DNA of 64,000 nucleotides from Gemmatimonadetes bacterium bin94 (GCA_002238865.1 MPNE01000008.1:62001-126000); one strand, 5' to 3'; shown: positions 18,315-28,525, counted from the stretch's first letter. Numbers and translations are program-made. Notes: a model not told the origin generated them from the letters alone.

Positions 18315-19508
18315 ATGGTCTGTACACGTTTCCGGCTTTCCTTGAGGTGCCTCACCTCCGTACTGCCCCTGCTCGTGCCGGTCGGCTGCGCACCGAGCGA
18401 ATTCCCCATGACGCGAAGCATCACCAGCGCCCCGTTCGGCACGACCTCGGCGGGCGAGGTCGTCGAACTCTTTACGATGGCCAACGCGAACGGGATCGAG
18501 GTGCGGGCCATCACCTACGGCGGGATCATCCTTTCAATCAAGACGCCCGACCGCGACGGCCGCTGGGACGACATCGTGCTGGGCTTCGACTCGCTGGAGC
18601 CCTACGACGCCGGATCGCCCTACTTCGGCTCGATCATCGGCCGGTACGGGAACCGGATCGCACGGGGGCGTTTCACGCTCGACGGAGAGACGTTCGCCCT
18701 CGCGACCAACAACGCGCCGAATCACCTGCACGGCGGCGACATCGGCTTCGACAAGGTCGTCTGGACGGGGACAGCGTTCGAGGGCGACGACGCGGTGGGC
18801 GTCGTGTTCACCTACACCAGCCCCGACGGCGAGGAAGGCTATCCCGGGACGCTGGACGTGCGCGTGACCTACACGCTCACCGACGCGGACGAACTCATCT
18901 TCGACTACCACGCGACGACCGACCGCGCGACGCCGGTCAACCTCACGCAGCACAGCTACTTCAACCTCGCCGGGGCCGCGAGCGACAACATCCTGGGCCA
19001 CGAGCTGACGATCGACGCGAGCCGATTCACCCCCGTGGACTCGACGCTGATCCCCACGGGAGAGCTGGCGCCGGTCGAGGGCACGCCCTTCGACTTCCGC
19101 ACGTCGATGGCCATCGGGGCACGCATCGAAGAGGACGATCCCCAGCTCCGGCACGGCCTGGGCTACGACCACAATTACGTGCTCGACGCGGACCCTGACG
19201 TTGCGTCAGGGTTAACGGAAAACATCGGCGTGGGTCTGCATCGCGCCGCGTTCGTGTTCGAACCGGTGACCGGCCGCACGCTGGAGATCCACACGGAGGA
19301 ACCGGGGATCCAGTTCTACTCCGGGAACTTCCTCGACGGCACGATCGCCGGCAAGAGCGGCCGGGTGTACGCGCACAGGAGCGGCTTCTGCCTCGAGACG
19401 CAGCACTATCCGGATTCGCCCAACCAGCCGACCTTCCCGTCAACCATCCTCCGTCCCGGAGAGGAATACAGCACACGCACCGTCCTCACCTTCGGCGTGA
19501 CGGGCTGA
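18315..19508 (+). CDS. galM: Lipoprotein aldose 1-epimerase (mutarotase)
   Basis: A 397-residue GalM-family protein that interconverts alpha and beta anomers of free aldoses. It starts with a lipoprotein signal (LTSVLPLLVPVGC), so it acts in the periplasm or on a membrane rather than in the cytoplasm. Family motifs are present: YFGSIIGRYGNRIARGRF, NAPNHLHGGDIGFDK, TQHSYFNLAG with the catalytic His, and EEPGIQFYSGNF with the catalytic Glu. External mutarotation fits its position just before the sodium/sugar symporter (19 bases) and downstream of an exported arabinofuranosidase. An unusual perfect inverted repeat lies inside the coding sequence at a surface-loop position (DADPDVASGLTEN) and may be a local insertion. 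Confidence 0.93.
   Translation: MVCTRFRLSLRCLTSVLPLLVPVGCAPSEFPMTRSITSAPFGTTSAGEVVELFTMANANGIEVRAITYGGIILSIKTPDRDGRWDDIVLGFDSLEPYDAGSPYFGSIIGRYGNRIARGRFTLDGETFALATNNAPNHLHGGDIGFDKVVWTGTAFEGDDAVGVVFTYTSPDGEEGYPGTLDVRVTYTLTDADELIFDYHATTDRATPVNLTQHSYFNLAGAASDNILGHELTIDASRFTPVDSTLIPTGELAPVEGTPFDFRTSMAIGARIEEDDPQLRHGLGYDHNYVLDADPDVASGLTENIGVGLHRAAFVFEPVTGRTLEIHTEEPGIQFYSGNFLDGTIAGKSGRVYAHRSGFCLETQHYPDSPNQPTFPSTILRPGEEYSTRTVLTFGVTG
19192..19212. repeat. Perfect inverted repeat inside galM
   Basis: ACCCTGACG-TTG-CGTCAGGGT forms a 9-bp perfect stem with a 3-base loop, within the aldose epimerase coding sequence. It encodes part of a loop (DPDVASG) between GalM strands. No T-run follows, so it is not a typical terminator. 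It may be an insertion relative to other GalM proteins or an mRNA structure that tunes expression towards the downstream symporter. Confidence 0.7.
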
Positions 19509-19527
19509 CACAGGCGAAAGGGATCTC

Positions 19528-21291
<1,764 letters not shown>

Positions 21292-21298
21292 GGAAGAC

Positions 21299-22996
21299 GT
21301 GGAGCGGGCCTACACCCTGGGACTCGACTACGGCACGAACTCGGTGCGGGCGGTCGTGGTCGACTGCACGGACGGCCGCACCGTGGGAACCCATGTGTTC
21401 GACTACCCGTCGGGGGAGCGAGGGGTCATCGTGGACGCCAGAGACCCGCACCTCGCGCGACAGAACCCGGGCGACTACGTGGACGGGCTCCGGGCGGCGA
21501 CGCTGGGGGCTCTGGACGAAGCCGTGGGAGAGGAGGGCTTTGCGCGGGACCGGGTGGTCGGGATCGGCGTCGACACGACGGGCTCCACGCCGCTCCCCCT
21601 GGACGCCAATTGCCGTCCCCTCGCGCTCGGCCCGCGGTGGAGCGGGAACCCCGCCGCCCACGCCTGGCTGTGGAAGGACCACACCGCGGCCAAGGAGGCG
21701 GCGACCATTACCGAAGTTGCCGGGCGGCACGCCCCGGAGTATCTGGCGCCCATCGGCGGGACGTATTCGTCCGAGTGGTTCTGGTCGAAGGTCTGGCGCT
21801 GCCTGAATGTGGCGCCCGATGTCTTTGCGGCGGCAGTGACCTGGGTGGAGCTCGCCGACTTCATCCCGGCGGTCCTCGCTTCGGTGACCGACCCGCGCAA
21901 CATTTTTCGTTGCGTGTGCGCGGCGGGGCACAAGGCGATGTACTCGCGTGCCTGGGGCGGCCTTCCCTCGAAGGACTTCCTCGCGCGGCTCGATCCGCGG
22001 CTGGCCGAGCTGCGGGGCCGTCTCTACGACGAGGCGCATCCTCCACACCTCCCTGCTGGCACGCTCTCGCCGGTCTGGGCCGAAGAGCTCCGTCTCCCCG
22101 TCGGGATCCCGATCGCCATGGGGGGATTCGACGCCCACTACGGCGCTGTGGGGGCGGGAGTGGCGCCGGGCACCCTGGTGAAGATCATCGGGACATCGAC
22201 GTGCGACATCACCGTCGCGCCCACTTCCGAGCCGCTCGGCGACGTGCCGGGCATCTGCGGGATCGTGGACGGCTCGGTCATGACCGGCTACTACGGCATC
22301 GAGGCCGGCCAGTCCGCCGTCGGGGACCTCCTCCACTGGTGGGTCGACTCAATATGCGAGGGCGACGACAGCCTTCACGGCAGGCTCTCCGACGAGGCGG
22401 CACGCCTTCGCCCCGGCGAGTCCGGACTCCTCGCCCTGGACTGGAACAACGGGAACCGCACGGTGCTGGTCGACCCCCGCCTGACGGGGCTCATCCTGGG
22501 GCAGACGCTGCGCACGGGACGGGCGGAGGTGTACCGCGCGCTCATCGAGTCGACCGCCTTCGGTGCCCGCATGATCGTCGAGCGCCTTGCCAACTGCGGC
22601 GTTCCCATCGACCGGATCGTCTGTTGCGGTGGGATCGCCGCAAAGAACGACCTCTTCATGCAGATCTACGCCGATGTGCTGGGGCGGCCCATGCTCCTCG
22701 CCGGCTCGCCCCAGACCCCTGCGCTGGGCGCCGCGATCTCGGCAGCGGTCGCGGCGGGGGATGGAGCCTGCGGGTATGCGAGCTTCGAGGAGGCCCAGGA
22801 GCGGATGACGTTTCTGCGGGATGAGCGTTTCGACCCGGACCCCATGGCCGGCGCCGTCTACGACGAACTCTTCGCCATGTATCGCGAACTGCATGACGCC
22901 TTCGGTGCCGTCTCGACCGCCCGGGCCGACTTCCCTTCCCTGATGAAGCGGCTCCTCGTGCTCCGCGAGCGTGTCGCGGGAGACGGCGTGTCATGA
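21299..22996 (+). CDS. araB: Ribulokinase
   Basis: A 565-residue FGGY-family kinase that phosphorylates L-ribulose with ATP to L-ribulose 5-phosphate. The start is a GTG at 21299 (VERAYTLGLDYGTNSVRAVVVD), 7 bases after the symporter stop, with GAGGAAG just upstream. Ribulokinase features are GLDYGTNSVRAVVVD at the phosphate-binding site, GIGVDTTGSTPLPLD, WKDHTAAKEAATIT, and TYSSEWFWSKVWRCLNVAPDVF, typical of AraB rather than xylulokinase. The C-terminal ATPase site includes GGIAAKNDLFMQIYADVLGRP. The length agrees with E. coli AraB (566). It sits between symporter and araD in one operon. Confidence 0.97.
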   Translation: MERAYTLGLDYGTNSVRAVVVDCTDGRTVGTHVFDYPSGERGVIVDARDPHLARQNPGDYVDGLRAATLGALDEAVGEEGFARDRVVGIGVDTTGSTPLPLDANCRPLALGPRWSGNPAAHAWLWKDHTAAKEAATITEVAGRHAPEYLAPIGGTYSSEWFWSKVWRCLNVAPDVFAAAVTWVELADFIPAVLASVTDPRNIFRCVCAAGHKAMYSRAWGGLPSKDFLARLDPRLAELRGRLYDEAHPPHLPAGTLSPVWAEELRLPVGIPIAMGGFDAHYGAVGAGVAPGTLVKIIGTSTCDITVAPTSEPLGDVPGICGIVDGSVMTGYYGIEAGQSAVGDLLHWWVDSICEGDDSLHGRLSDEAARLRPGESGLLALDWNNGNRTVLVDPRLTGLILGQTLRTGRAEVYRALIESTAFGARMIVERLANCGVPIDRIVCCGGIAAKNDLFMQIYADVLGRPMLLAGSPQTPALGAAISAAVAAGDGACGYASFEEAQERMTFLRDERFDPDPMAGAVYDELFAMYRELHDAFGAVSTARADFPSLMKRLLVLRERVAGDGVS

Positions 22997-23066
22997 AGCC
23001 ATGGATGCGGTGCTCTGGTCACGTTCCCACCCGCGCGACATCGTGGCGTCGCGGAGGACAGCGGTC

Positions 23067-23765
23067 ATGAGTCCAGTGGACCTTCAGGAGTCCGTCTGCG
23101 CGGCCAACCTGGAACTCGCGTCGAGCGGCCTCGTCACGGGAACCTTCGGCAACGTGTCGGGCGCCGACCGCGACGCGGGCCACTTCGCGATCAAGCCGAG
23201 CGGCGTGCCGTACGCCGAGCTGACGCCGGACCACATGGTGTTGGTCTCCCTCGAGACGGGAGGTGTGGTCGAGGGCGATCTGCGGCCGTCCTCCGACACC
23301 CCGACGCACCTCGAACTCTACCGGGCGTTCCCGTGCGGAGGCGTTGCCCATACGCACTCGGAGTTCGCGACCGCACTCGCGCAGGCGAGCGTCCCCGTGC
23401 GCTGCATGGGGACGACCCACGCCGACTGCTTCCGGGGAGACGTCCCCGTGACGCGCGCGCTTGCGCGGGACGAGGTGGAGAACGAATACGAGCGCAACAC
23501 CGGGCTCGTCATCATCGAGACGTTCACCGACGGCAACATCTCGTCCGAAGAGGTGGCCGCGGTGCTTGTTGCAAATCACGGACCATTCACCTGGGGTGCC
23601 GACGCCCACGAGGCCGTGGCGCGATCCGCGATGCTGGAAATGCTCGCGCGCATGGAGTGCACGATCCTCGCCCTTGCGCCCGACGCCCCTCGCCCCGCGG
23701 CTCACCTCGTCGACAAGCACTTCCTCCGCAAGCACGGGAGGGACGCGTATTATGGGCAGGGGTGA
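23067..23765 (+). CDS. araD: L-ribulose-5-phosphate 4-epimerase
   Basis: The class II aldolase-fold epimerase that converts L-ribulose 5-phosphate to D-xylulose 5-phosphate, the last step of the arabinose route. I use the ATG at 23067 (MSPVDLQESVCAANLEL) with GGAGGA at 23053-23058, not the track start at 22971 inside araB. This gives 232 residues, close to E. coli AraD (231). Zinc ligands are seen in GVAHTHSEFATALAQAS and VLVANHGPFTWG. SSDTPTHLELYRAF holds the catalytic Asp, and the protein ends in DAYYGQG with the family's essential Tyr. About 70 bases separate it from araB. Its 3' end overlaps the HAD gene by 14 bases. Confidence 0.97.
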   Translation: MSPVDLQESVCAANLELASSGLVTGTFGNVSGADRDAGHFAIKPSGVPYAELTPDHMVLVSLETGGVVEGDLRPSSDTPTHLELYRAFPCGGVAHTHSEFATALAQASVPVRCMGTTHADCFRGDVPVTRALARDEVENEYERNTGLVIIETFTDGNISSEEVAAVLVANHGPFTWGADAHEAVARSAMLEMLARMECTILALAPDAPRPAAHLVDKHFLRKHGRDAYYGQG

Positions 23766-24414
23766 AGGCTCGCGGCCCCGCGCCGTCCTCTGGGACCTCG
23801 ATGGCACGCTCGCCGACTCCAGCGAGTATCACTGGCGCTCCTGGCAGGCGGTCTTGGAATCCGAGGGAGTGACGGTCACCCGGGACGAATTCTTCGCCAC
23901 CTTCGGGCAGCGCAACGAAGAGATCCTGCGCGGGTGGCTCGGGCGCTCAGCCGACGCGGCGCGGATCCAGCGCGTCGGAGACGCCAAGGAGGTGGCGTAT
24001 CGAAGCTACGTGGCCGCCGAGGGCATCGCGCCGCTCCCCGGGGCCGCCGAGTGGGTGCGCTCGCTCCACTCGGCGGGATGGCGCCAGGCGATCGGGTCCT
24101 CCGCCCCTCGTCTCAACGTCGAGGTCATGCACGAGGCGCTCGCGTTCCAGGGGCTCATCGAGACCCTCGTCAGCGCCGAGGATGTGCGTGCCGGAAAGCC
24201 GGACCCGGAGGTGTTCCTGGTGGCCGCGAGCCGGCTGGGTGCGACGCCGGAGCGCTGTGTCGTAGTTGAGGACGCGGAGGCGGGGATCGAGGCGGCTTGC
24301 CGGGCCGGCATGCGGAGCGTGGGAGTCGGAAGCGGCAACGTGGGAGCGGCCGACCTGGTGGTGGCGTCGCTCGCCGACCTGCCGCCGGAGGCGTTCGAAG
24401 AGCTGGTTGGGTAG
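23752..24414 (+). CDS. HAD-superfamily phosphatase, beta-phosphoglucomutase-like
   Basis: A 220-residue HAD hydrolase starting at the ATG at 23752, inside the last codons of araD (14-base overlap), so probably translationally coupled. Motif I is LWDLDGTLADSSEYHW, motif II IGSSAP, motif III AGKPDPEVFL, and motif IV VVEDAEAGIEAACRAGM. The helical cap (FFATFGQRNEEILRGWL) matches the beta-PGM/sugar phosphatase subgroup. As the last gene of the arabinose operon it may remove accumulated sugar phosphates (ribulose or xylulose 5-phosphate), a protective role seen for HAD enzymes in sugar operons. The exact substrate cannot be read from sequence. Confidence 0.9.
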   Translation: MGRGEGSRPRAVLWDLDGTLADSSEYHWRSWQAVLESEGVTVTRDEFFATFGQRNEEILRGWLGRSADAARIQRVGDAKEVAYRSYVAAEGIAPLPGAAEWVRSLHSAGWRQAIGSSAPRLNVEVMHEALAFQGLIETLVSAEDVRAGKPDPEVFLVAASRLGATPERCVVVEDAEAGIEAACRAGMRSVGVGSGNVGAADLVVASLADLPPEAFEELVG

Positions 24415-24418
24415 GCGG

Positions 24419-25015
24419 TCATGAACCCCCCCGCGGCACCAGGCTGAACGGTTCGCGCGCGAACACCCGGCGCACCAACGGCTCGAAGAACTCCAGCGGC
24501 AGCGACTCGTAGTCGGGATCGAATGCGCACTGGTCCCAGCGGTGACAGAAGTCGACGGCGTCCTGATACCAGGGATGATCGCGGTACTTGTCGCGCGCGT
24601 TGCGGTCGCCACCGACGTGGTGGCCGTAGTAGTAGTACTGGAACAGGCCGTGGTGCCGGACGATCCAGTACGTTCGCTCGGTCACGTAGGGGCGCAGCAC
24701 CAGCGCAGCCAGCTCGCCGTGGCTGTGCGGGGCCAGCAGGTCGTCGATGTCGTGCAGGAGCGCCGCCACCACTATCTCCTCTTCCGCGTCGTCGCGATAG
24801 GCGCGGGTCGCGGTCTGCAGAGAATGCTCCAGCCGATCGACCTTGTAGCCGCCCATCGAGCCGGACAGCTCGCGGAGATGCGCCAACACCCGATCGGCGG
24901 TGCCGGCGGCGAACTCCTCCTCGAGGTGATCGAGCAGTTCGTAGTCCTCGCGGGTGCCGTCCGCCATGCTGGTGAAGCTGACCGTGGGACCGCTCGGCTT
25001 TGCCATGTCGTCCAT
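24419..25015 (-). CDS. HD-domain protein of the PhnZ/TmpB-like oxygenase group
   Basis: A 198-residue HD-domain protein. All ligands of a PhnZ-type di-iron centre appear in order: His64 (RLEHSLQTATRA), His88-Asp89 (ALLHDIDDLL), His97 or His99 (PHSHGELAA), His121/122 (IVRHHGLFQ) and Asp161 (CHRWDQCAFDP). From memory, the RLEHSLQ segment matches PhnZ (QLEHSLQ). PhnZ and TmpB oxidatively cleave hydroxyphosphonates; other relatives are annotated only as predicted HD phosphohydrolase. By eye, the Tyr-x-x-Glu pair that guards the PhnZ iron is not conserved (Tyr sits where Glu is expected), so substrate and even oxygenase activity are uncertain. It is divergent from the remains of a dioxygenase gene whose intact copy is a TmpA/gamma-butyrobetaine-hydroxylase-like protein at 47745. 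It is convergent with the HAD gene, 4 bases apart. Confidence 0.78.
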   Translation of the reverse strand: MDDMAKPSGPTVSFTSMADGTREDYELLDHLEEEFAAGTADRVLAHLRELSGSMGGYKVDRLEHSLQTATRAYRDDAEEEIVVAALLHDIDDLLAPHSHGELAALVLRPYVTERTYWIVRHHGLFQYYYYGHHVGGDRNARDKYRDHPWYQDAVDFCHRWDQCAFDPDYESLPLEFFEPLVRRVFAREPFSLVPRGGS

Positions 25016-25045
25016 GCTTGTCCCTATCGCAAATGAGGGCTCCTG

Positions 25046-25256
25046 GCCACGCAGCGTGTGTCGAAGCAGAGAGCCATGTCAAGGGCGGGACGCCTGAACG
25101 GGCCGGTGCCCGGTGCTTGACACGCGCAGGATGAGCGCGCCTGATACTCGGTAGCGTTTCGCGTGCGCTGCGCCTGAGGCTCAACGCACCGATGCCCGCA
25201 GCCACAGCGGCAACGCATGCTCCAGGCCGGTCGCAACGGACCTGAGGGGATCGACC
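25046..25256 (+). promoter_or_regulatory. Duplicated 5' leader, copy 1, with conserved hairpin
   Basis: The sequence from GCCACGCAGCGTGTG (25046) to the ATG at 25257 recurs upstream of the intact dioxygenase-like gene at 47467-47744. Conservation is patchy at the left but nearly complete over about 55 bases around 25162-25215. At 25163-25189, GTGCGCTGCGCCTGAGGC... folds into a 27-base hairpin in which 10 of 12 positions pair around a TGA loop. A TTGACA (25117-25122) and a GATACT (25143-25148) are shared by both copies but are 20 bases apart, too far for an ordinary sigma-70 promoter. I interpret the conserved block as a leader RNA or operator. Confidence 0.6.
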
Positions 25257-25590
25257 ATGCATCACTCGATCAGCAGCATCGCGCAGAATGCCGACGCCCT
25301 GGCCGCAGTCTGGAGCGGTCGCGAAACGACCGATCTTCCCTACCTCTGGCTGCGCGACAATTGCGGTTGCAGCGAGTGCGGCGTCGGGGCGTCCGCGCGG
25401 GCGCTGAAGCGCAAGCCCGGCGTCGCACGGTTGGCGGGCAGATGGTCGCCGACCCCATTACGCTGACGCTGGCCACGCACCTGGCCGCCCGCAAGAACGC
25501 GCTTCCCGTCGACATTCACCTGTTCACCTTCGGCGGCCTGGCGGACGCCGCCGAATGGCTGTCGAGTTTGCGCACCGCCAAACCGGGAGG
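25046..25590 (+). repeat. Diverged duplicate of the 47.5-49.7 kb dioxygenase/MTHFR-like locus, internally deleted
   Basis: 25046 to about 25377 aligns with 47467-47866 (leader and gene start), and about 25377-25590 aligns with 49526-49731 (end of the MTHFR-like gene). The intervening ~1.66 kb is absent here. The two outer parts share long runs of identity, for example ACCGATCTTCCCTACCTCTGG and GTCGACATTCACCTGTTCACCTTCGG. There are no flanking transposon ends that I can see. Copy 2 has an extra ~60-base GC-rich segment in its leader. Confidence 0.85.
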
Positions 25591-25597
25591 ACGCTAG
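25257..25597 (+). pseudogene. Chimeric remnant: dioxygenase N-terminus joined to MTHFR-like C-terminus
   Basis: The first ~41 codons (MHHSISSIAQNADALAAVWSG...DNCGCSEC) are homologous to the start of the intact gene at 47745. They pass directly into GVGASARALKRKPGVARLAG, which is the C-terminal part of the MTHFR-like protein encoded at 48893-49735. The junction falls on a shared TG(C), consistent with a microhomology deletion. One C is missing near 25451-25455 relative to the intact copy (GACCCCATT against GACCCCCATT), which shifts the frame. The main frame stops at 25466, and the remaining homology (HLAARKNALPVDIHLFTFGGLADAAEWL) continues in another frame to 25597. It cannot encode either enzyme. 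Confidence 0.9.
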
Positions 25598-25658
25598 TGT
25601 GTTCCGATCCCGTGCCCCATGTTGTCAAGCAGGGAATGACCTGACGGGAGGCCAGCCC

Positions 25659-28508
25659 ATGCCAGAGACTCCAGTTGCATTCGAGCGGCGATGCATGCCG
25701 CATGGACGGCGCACTTCGGCGCGACCCGGGGCCTTGCCACTGGCCGCTGACATGTGGCGCCTGTGCCATTCGGCGGGAGTCCTGCTGCTCGCGCTATCCA
25801 CGGGAGCCGCGCCGCAAGACGCATCTGCCCAAGAGCCCGACCGCGCCGCGGATACCATTCCCACGCTCGGGCTCGATCGGGGAGTGCACAGCCTGGAGGT
25901 GGGCCCGTTGCGCGTGGAACTCGTTCGCGCCTCGCAGACCTTGGCCGCGCTCCAGCCCGAGGACCATGGCGGGTTCGACTTCACGCCGGCCGACTGGCTG
26001 GAGCGCCGCGCGGGTGACGGGTACTTCCACCTGGGCGACCTGACGCTACGGTTGCGCTGGGAGGCGTCGGACGGGTGGAGGCACTACTCGACCGCCGAAG
26101 CCCGTCGCCCCGTCGAAGTGCTCTCCGCCCGGGCACCCGTGCTCGCTGCCGCCGACCTTGCCCCCACGCTCCCCACCGACATCCCCCTCCGGGTCCGTCG
26201 CTACTGGGAGTCCACGGGCGGGCAGCTGGCGCTCCGCTTCGAACTGCATAACCCGACAAGTACGCCCATAGAGATCGGGGCGCTCGGTATCCCCATGGTG
26301 TTCAACAACATCCTGTCGGATCGATCACTCGACGAGGCGCACGCGGTGTCGTCGTTCTTCGACCCCTACATCGGACGGGACGCCGGGCATCTGCAGGTCA
26401 CGCGCCTAAGCGGTGAGGGCCCCGTCCTGGTCGTGGTGCCGCTGGGGCGCACACCCTTCGAAGCGTACAACCCGCTGCTCAGCGACCCGACCCCGCGAGG
26501 AATTACGTTCGAAGGGTTCTACGAGTGGATGGCGCACAGTCTTGCCTACGTCGAGGACGAGTGGAGTGCGGCCGATCCGTGGAATCCGCCGACCTCGGCC
26601 ACGCTGGCCCCGGGCGAAAGCCGTTCTTACGGCGTGGAGTTCCTCCTTGCCGATGAGTTACGTGCGATCGAGTCGACTCTGCTTGCAAACGGCCAGCCGG
26701 TCGCCGTGGGAGTGCCCGGCTACGTGTTGCCGATGGACATCGAGGCCCGGCTCTTCCTCAAGCACACGGCCGGTGTACGGACCCTCGCGGTGGAGCCGGC
26801 CGGGGCACTGACCATTGCACCCGCCGAGATGACGGAATCCGGCTGGCGCGCCCACGACGTGCGCGGACGGTCGTGGGGACGCGCGCGCCTCACCGTGACG
26901 TACGAGGACGGGCTGGAGCAAACCGTCCACTACAAGGTCATCAAGCCGGCTGCTGCCGTGGTCGCCGACCTGGGCCGCTTCCTCACTTCCGAGCAGTGGT
27001 TCGAAAAGCCTGACGATCCCTTCGGACGAAGTCCGTCGGTAATCAGCTACGACTACGACGAGCGCAGCCAGGTCACCGAGGACAACAGGGCCTGGATCGC
27101 CGGACTCGGCGACGAGGGAGGATCCGGCTCGTGGCTGGCCGCGATCATGAAGCAGCTGGTGCAGCCCGACCCCGACGAACTCGCCAAGATGCAGCGCTTC
27201 GTGGACGGCGTGGTGTGGGGCGGGCTCCAGTACGCCGAGGGCGAACTCGCCTACGGGGTTCGCAAGAGCATGTTCTACTATCAGCCGGACGAGATGCCCG
27301 AGGGCACATACAGCGAGGACGTCCGCTACGGCGGCTGGTCGAGCTGGGACCGCGAGCACGCCATGACGGTCGTGCGCTCATACGACTATCCCCACGTCGC
27401 CGCGCTGCACTGGGTCCTGTACCGCCTGACCCGCAACCAGGAAGGTCTGGTCACCAATCACCCCTGGGACTGGTACCTCGATCGCGCCTGGCGGACCGGG
27501 CAGGCGATGGCCGAGCACGCTCCGCGCTACGCGCAGTTCGGCCAGATGGAGGGGACGGTCTTCCTTCTCATTCTGCTCGACCTGCAGCGCGAGGGCTGGG
27601 TGGAGCAAGCCGCGGCGCTTGAAGAGACGATGCGGGCGCGGGCGGAGGTGTGGCGCGAACTCGGCTACCCCTACGGCAGCGAGATGCCGTGGGACTCGAC
27701 CGGGCAGGAAGAGGTCTACGCCTGGTGCAAGTATTTCGGCTACGACGAGAAGGCGATGGTGACCCTGAACGCCATCCTTGCCTACACGCCGACGGTGCCG
27801 CACTGGGGGTACAACGGGAGCGCCCGCAGGTACTGGGACTTCATGTACGCGGGCAAGCTCCGCAGGGTCGAACGCCAGCTCCACCACTACGGCTCGGCGC
27901 TGAACACGATTCCCGTACTCTCGGAGTACCGCGACCACCCGGAAGACCTGTACCTCCTGCGCGTCGGGTACGGAGGCCTGATGGGCGGCATCGCGAACGT
28001 CACGGAGGAGGGCTTCGGCCCCAGCGCGTTCCATGCCTACCCTTCCACGCTTCGGATCGACGGGTACTCCGGCGACTATGGGCCCGGGTTTTTCGGGCAC
28101 GCGGTCAACACGGGCACGTATGTCGTGAACGACCCGGAGTTCGGCTGGATCTCCTTCGGAGGCAACCTGAGCGAAGCCGACGGCGATGCAGCCGACGGCG
28201 CGGTTCGCGTGACCCCGCTCGATGCGGCGCGCTCTCGCGTGTACCTGGAGCCGCTTGGTCTGTGGCTTACGCTCGACGCGGGCACGTTCGAGGCCGTCGA
28301 GCTGTCTGGAGAGGGGGTCCGGGTGACGCTCTCGCAGGGGACGGCGGCAGTTCGCAACGCACGCCTGCGCGTCGAGCAGCCGGCGGCACCGGAAGGCGTC
28401 GGGCGGATCGCGCCGACCGGCTCATACGACCTGGAGCGTGGCGCCTACGTGGTGCCGCTGGGCGAAGAAGCGACGGTCCTCGTGCTGGACCGTGTCACGC
28501 CCGGGTAA
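25659..28508 (+). CDS. Exported DUF5695-like protein A, putative carbohydrate-active enzyme
   Basis: A 949-residue protein. The ATG at 25659 has GGGAGG upstream; an alternative ATG at 25752 would place the hydrophobic signal (WRLCHSAGVLLLALSTGAAPQDASAQ) right at the N-terminus. The N-terminal ~400 residues are beta-rich (LRVRRYWESTGGQLALRFELHNPTSTPIEIGALGIPM). The C-terminal half is helical with many aromatic residues (GGWSSWDREHAMTVVRSYDYPHVAALHWVLYRLTR), like an (alpha/alpha) toroid glycosidase. The same architecture recurs in the protein at 32495, which shares TPIEIG-type, NFVWGGLQ/VVWGGLQYAE and YDYPH motifs. I assign both to the DUF5695-type family, whose function is unestablished. It heads an operon with the TPR-peptidase, hydroxyproline-epimerase-like and DUF5695-B genes. 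Confidence 0.75.
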   Translation: MPETPVAFERRCMPHGRRTSARPGALPLAADMWRLCHSAGVLLLALSTGAAPQDASAQEPDRAADTIPTLGLDRGVHSLEVGPLRVELVRASQTLAALQPEDHGGFDFTPADWLERRAGDGYFHLGDLTLRLRWEASDGWRHYSTAEARRPVEVLSARAPVLAAADLAPTLPTDIPLRVRRYWESTGGQLALRFELHNPTSTPIEIGALGIPMVFNNILSDRSLDEAHAVSSFFDPYIGRDAGHLQVTRLSGEGPVLVVVPLGRTPFEAYNPLLSDPTPRGITFEGFYEWMAHSLAYVEDEWSAADPWNPPTSATLAPGESRSYGVEFLLADELRAIESTLLANGQPVAVGVPGYVLPMDIEARLFLKHTAGVRTLAVEPAGALTIAPAEMTESGWRAHDVRGRSWGRARLTVTYEDGLEQTVHYKVIKPAAAVVADLGRFLTSEQWFEKPDDPFGRSPSVISYDYDERSQVTEDNRAWIAGLGDEGGSGSWLAAIMKQLVQPDPDELAKMQRFVDGVVWGGLQYAEGELAYGVRKSMFYYQPDEMPEGTYSEDVRYGGWSSWDREHAMTVVRSYDYPHVAALHWVLYRLTRNQEGLVTNHPWDWYLDRAWRTGQAMAEHAPRYAQFGQMEGTVFLLILLDLQREGWVEQAAALEETMRARAEVWRELGYPYGSEMPWDSTGQEEVYAWCKYFGYDEKAMVTLNAILAYTPTVPHWGYNGSARRYWDFMYAGKLRRVERQLHHYGSALNTIPVLSEYRDHPEDLYLLRVGYGGLMGGIANVTEEGFGPSAFHAYPSTLRIDGYSGDYGPGFFGHAVNTGTYVVNDPEFGWISFGGNLSEADGDAADGAVRVTPLDAARSRVYLEPLGLWLTLDAGTFEAVELSGEGVRVTLSQGTAAVRNARLRVEQPAAPEGVGRIAPTGSYDLERGAYVVPLGEEATVLVLDRVTPG

Positions 28509-28525
28509 GCCCTGAGAGGTGACGG

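Noticed and set aside
25117-25148. TTGACA...GATACT as a sigma-70 promoter for the dioxygenase leader
   Set aside because: Spacing is 20 bases here and 21 in the other copy, outside the usual 16-18; kept only as part of a conserved leader.
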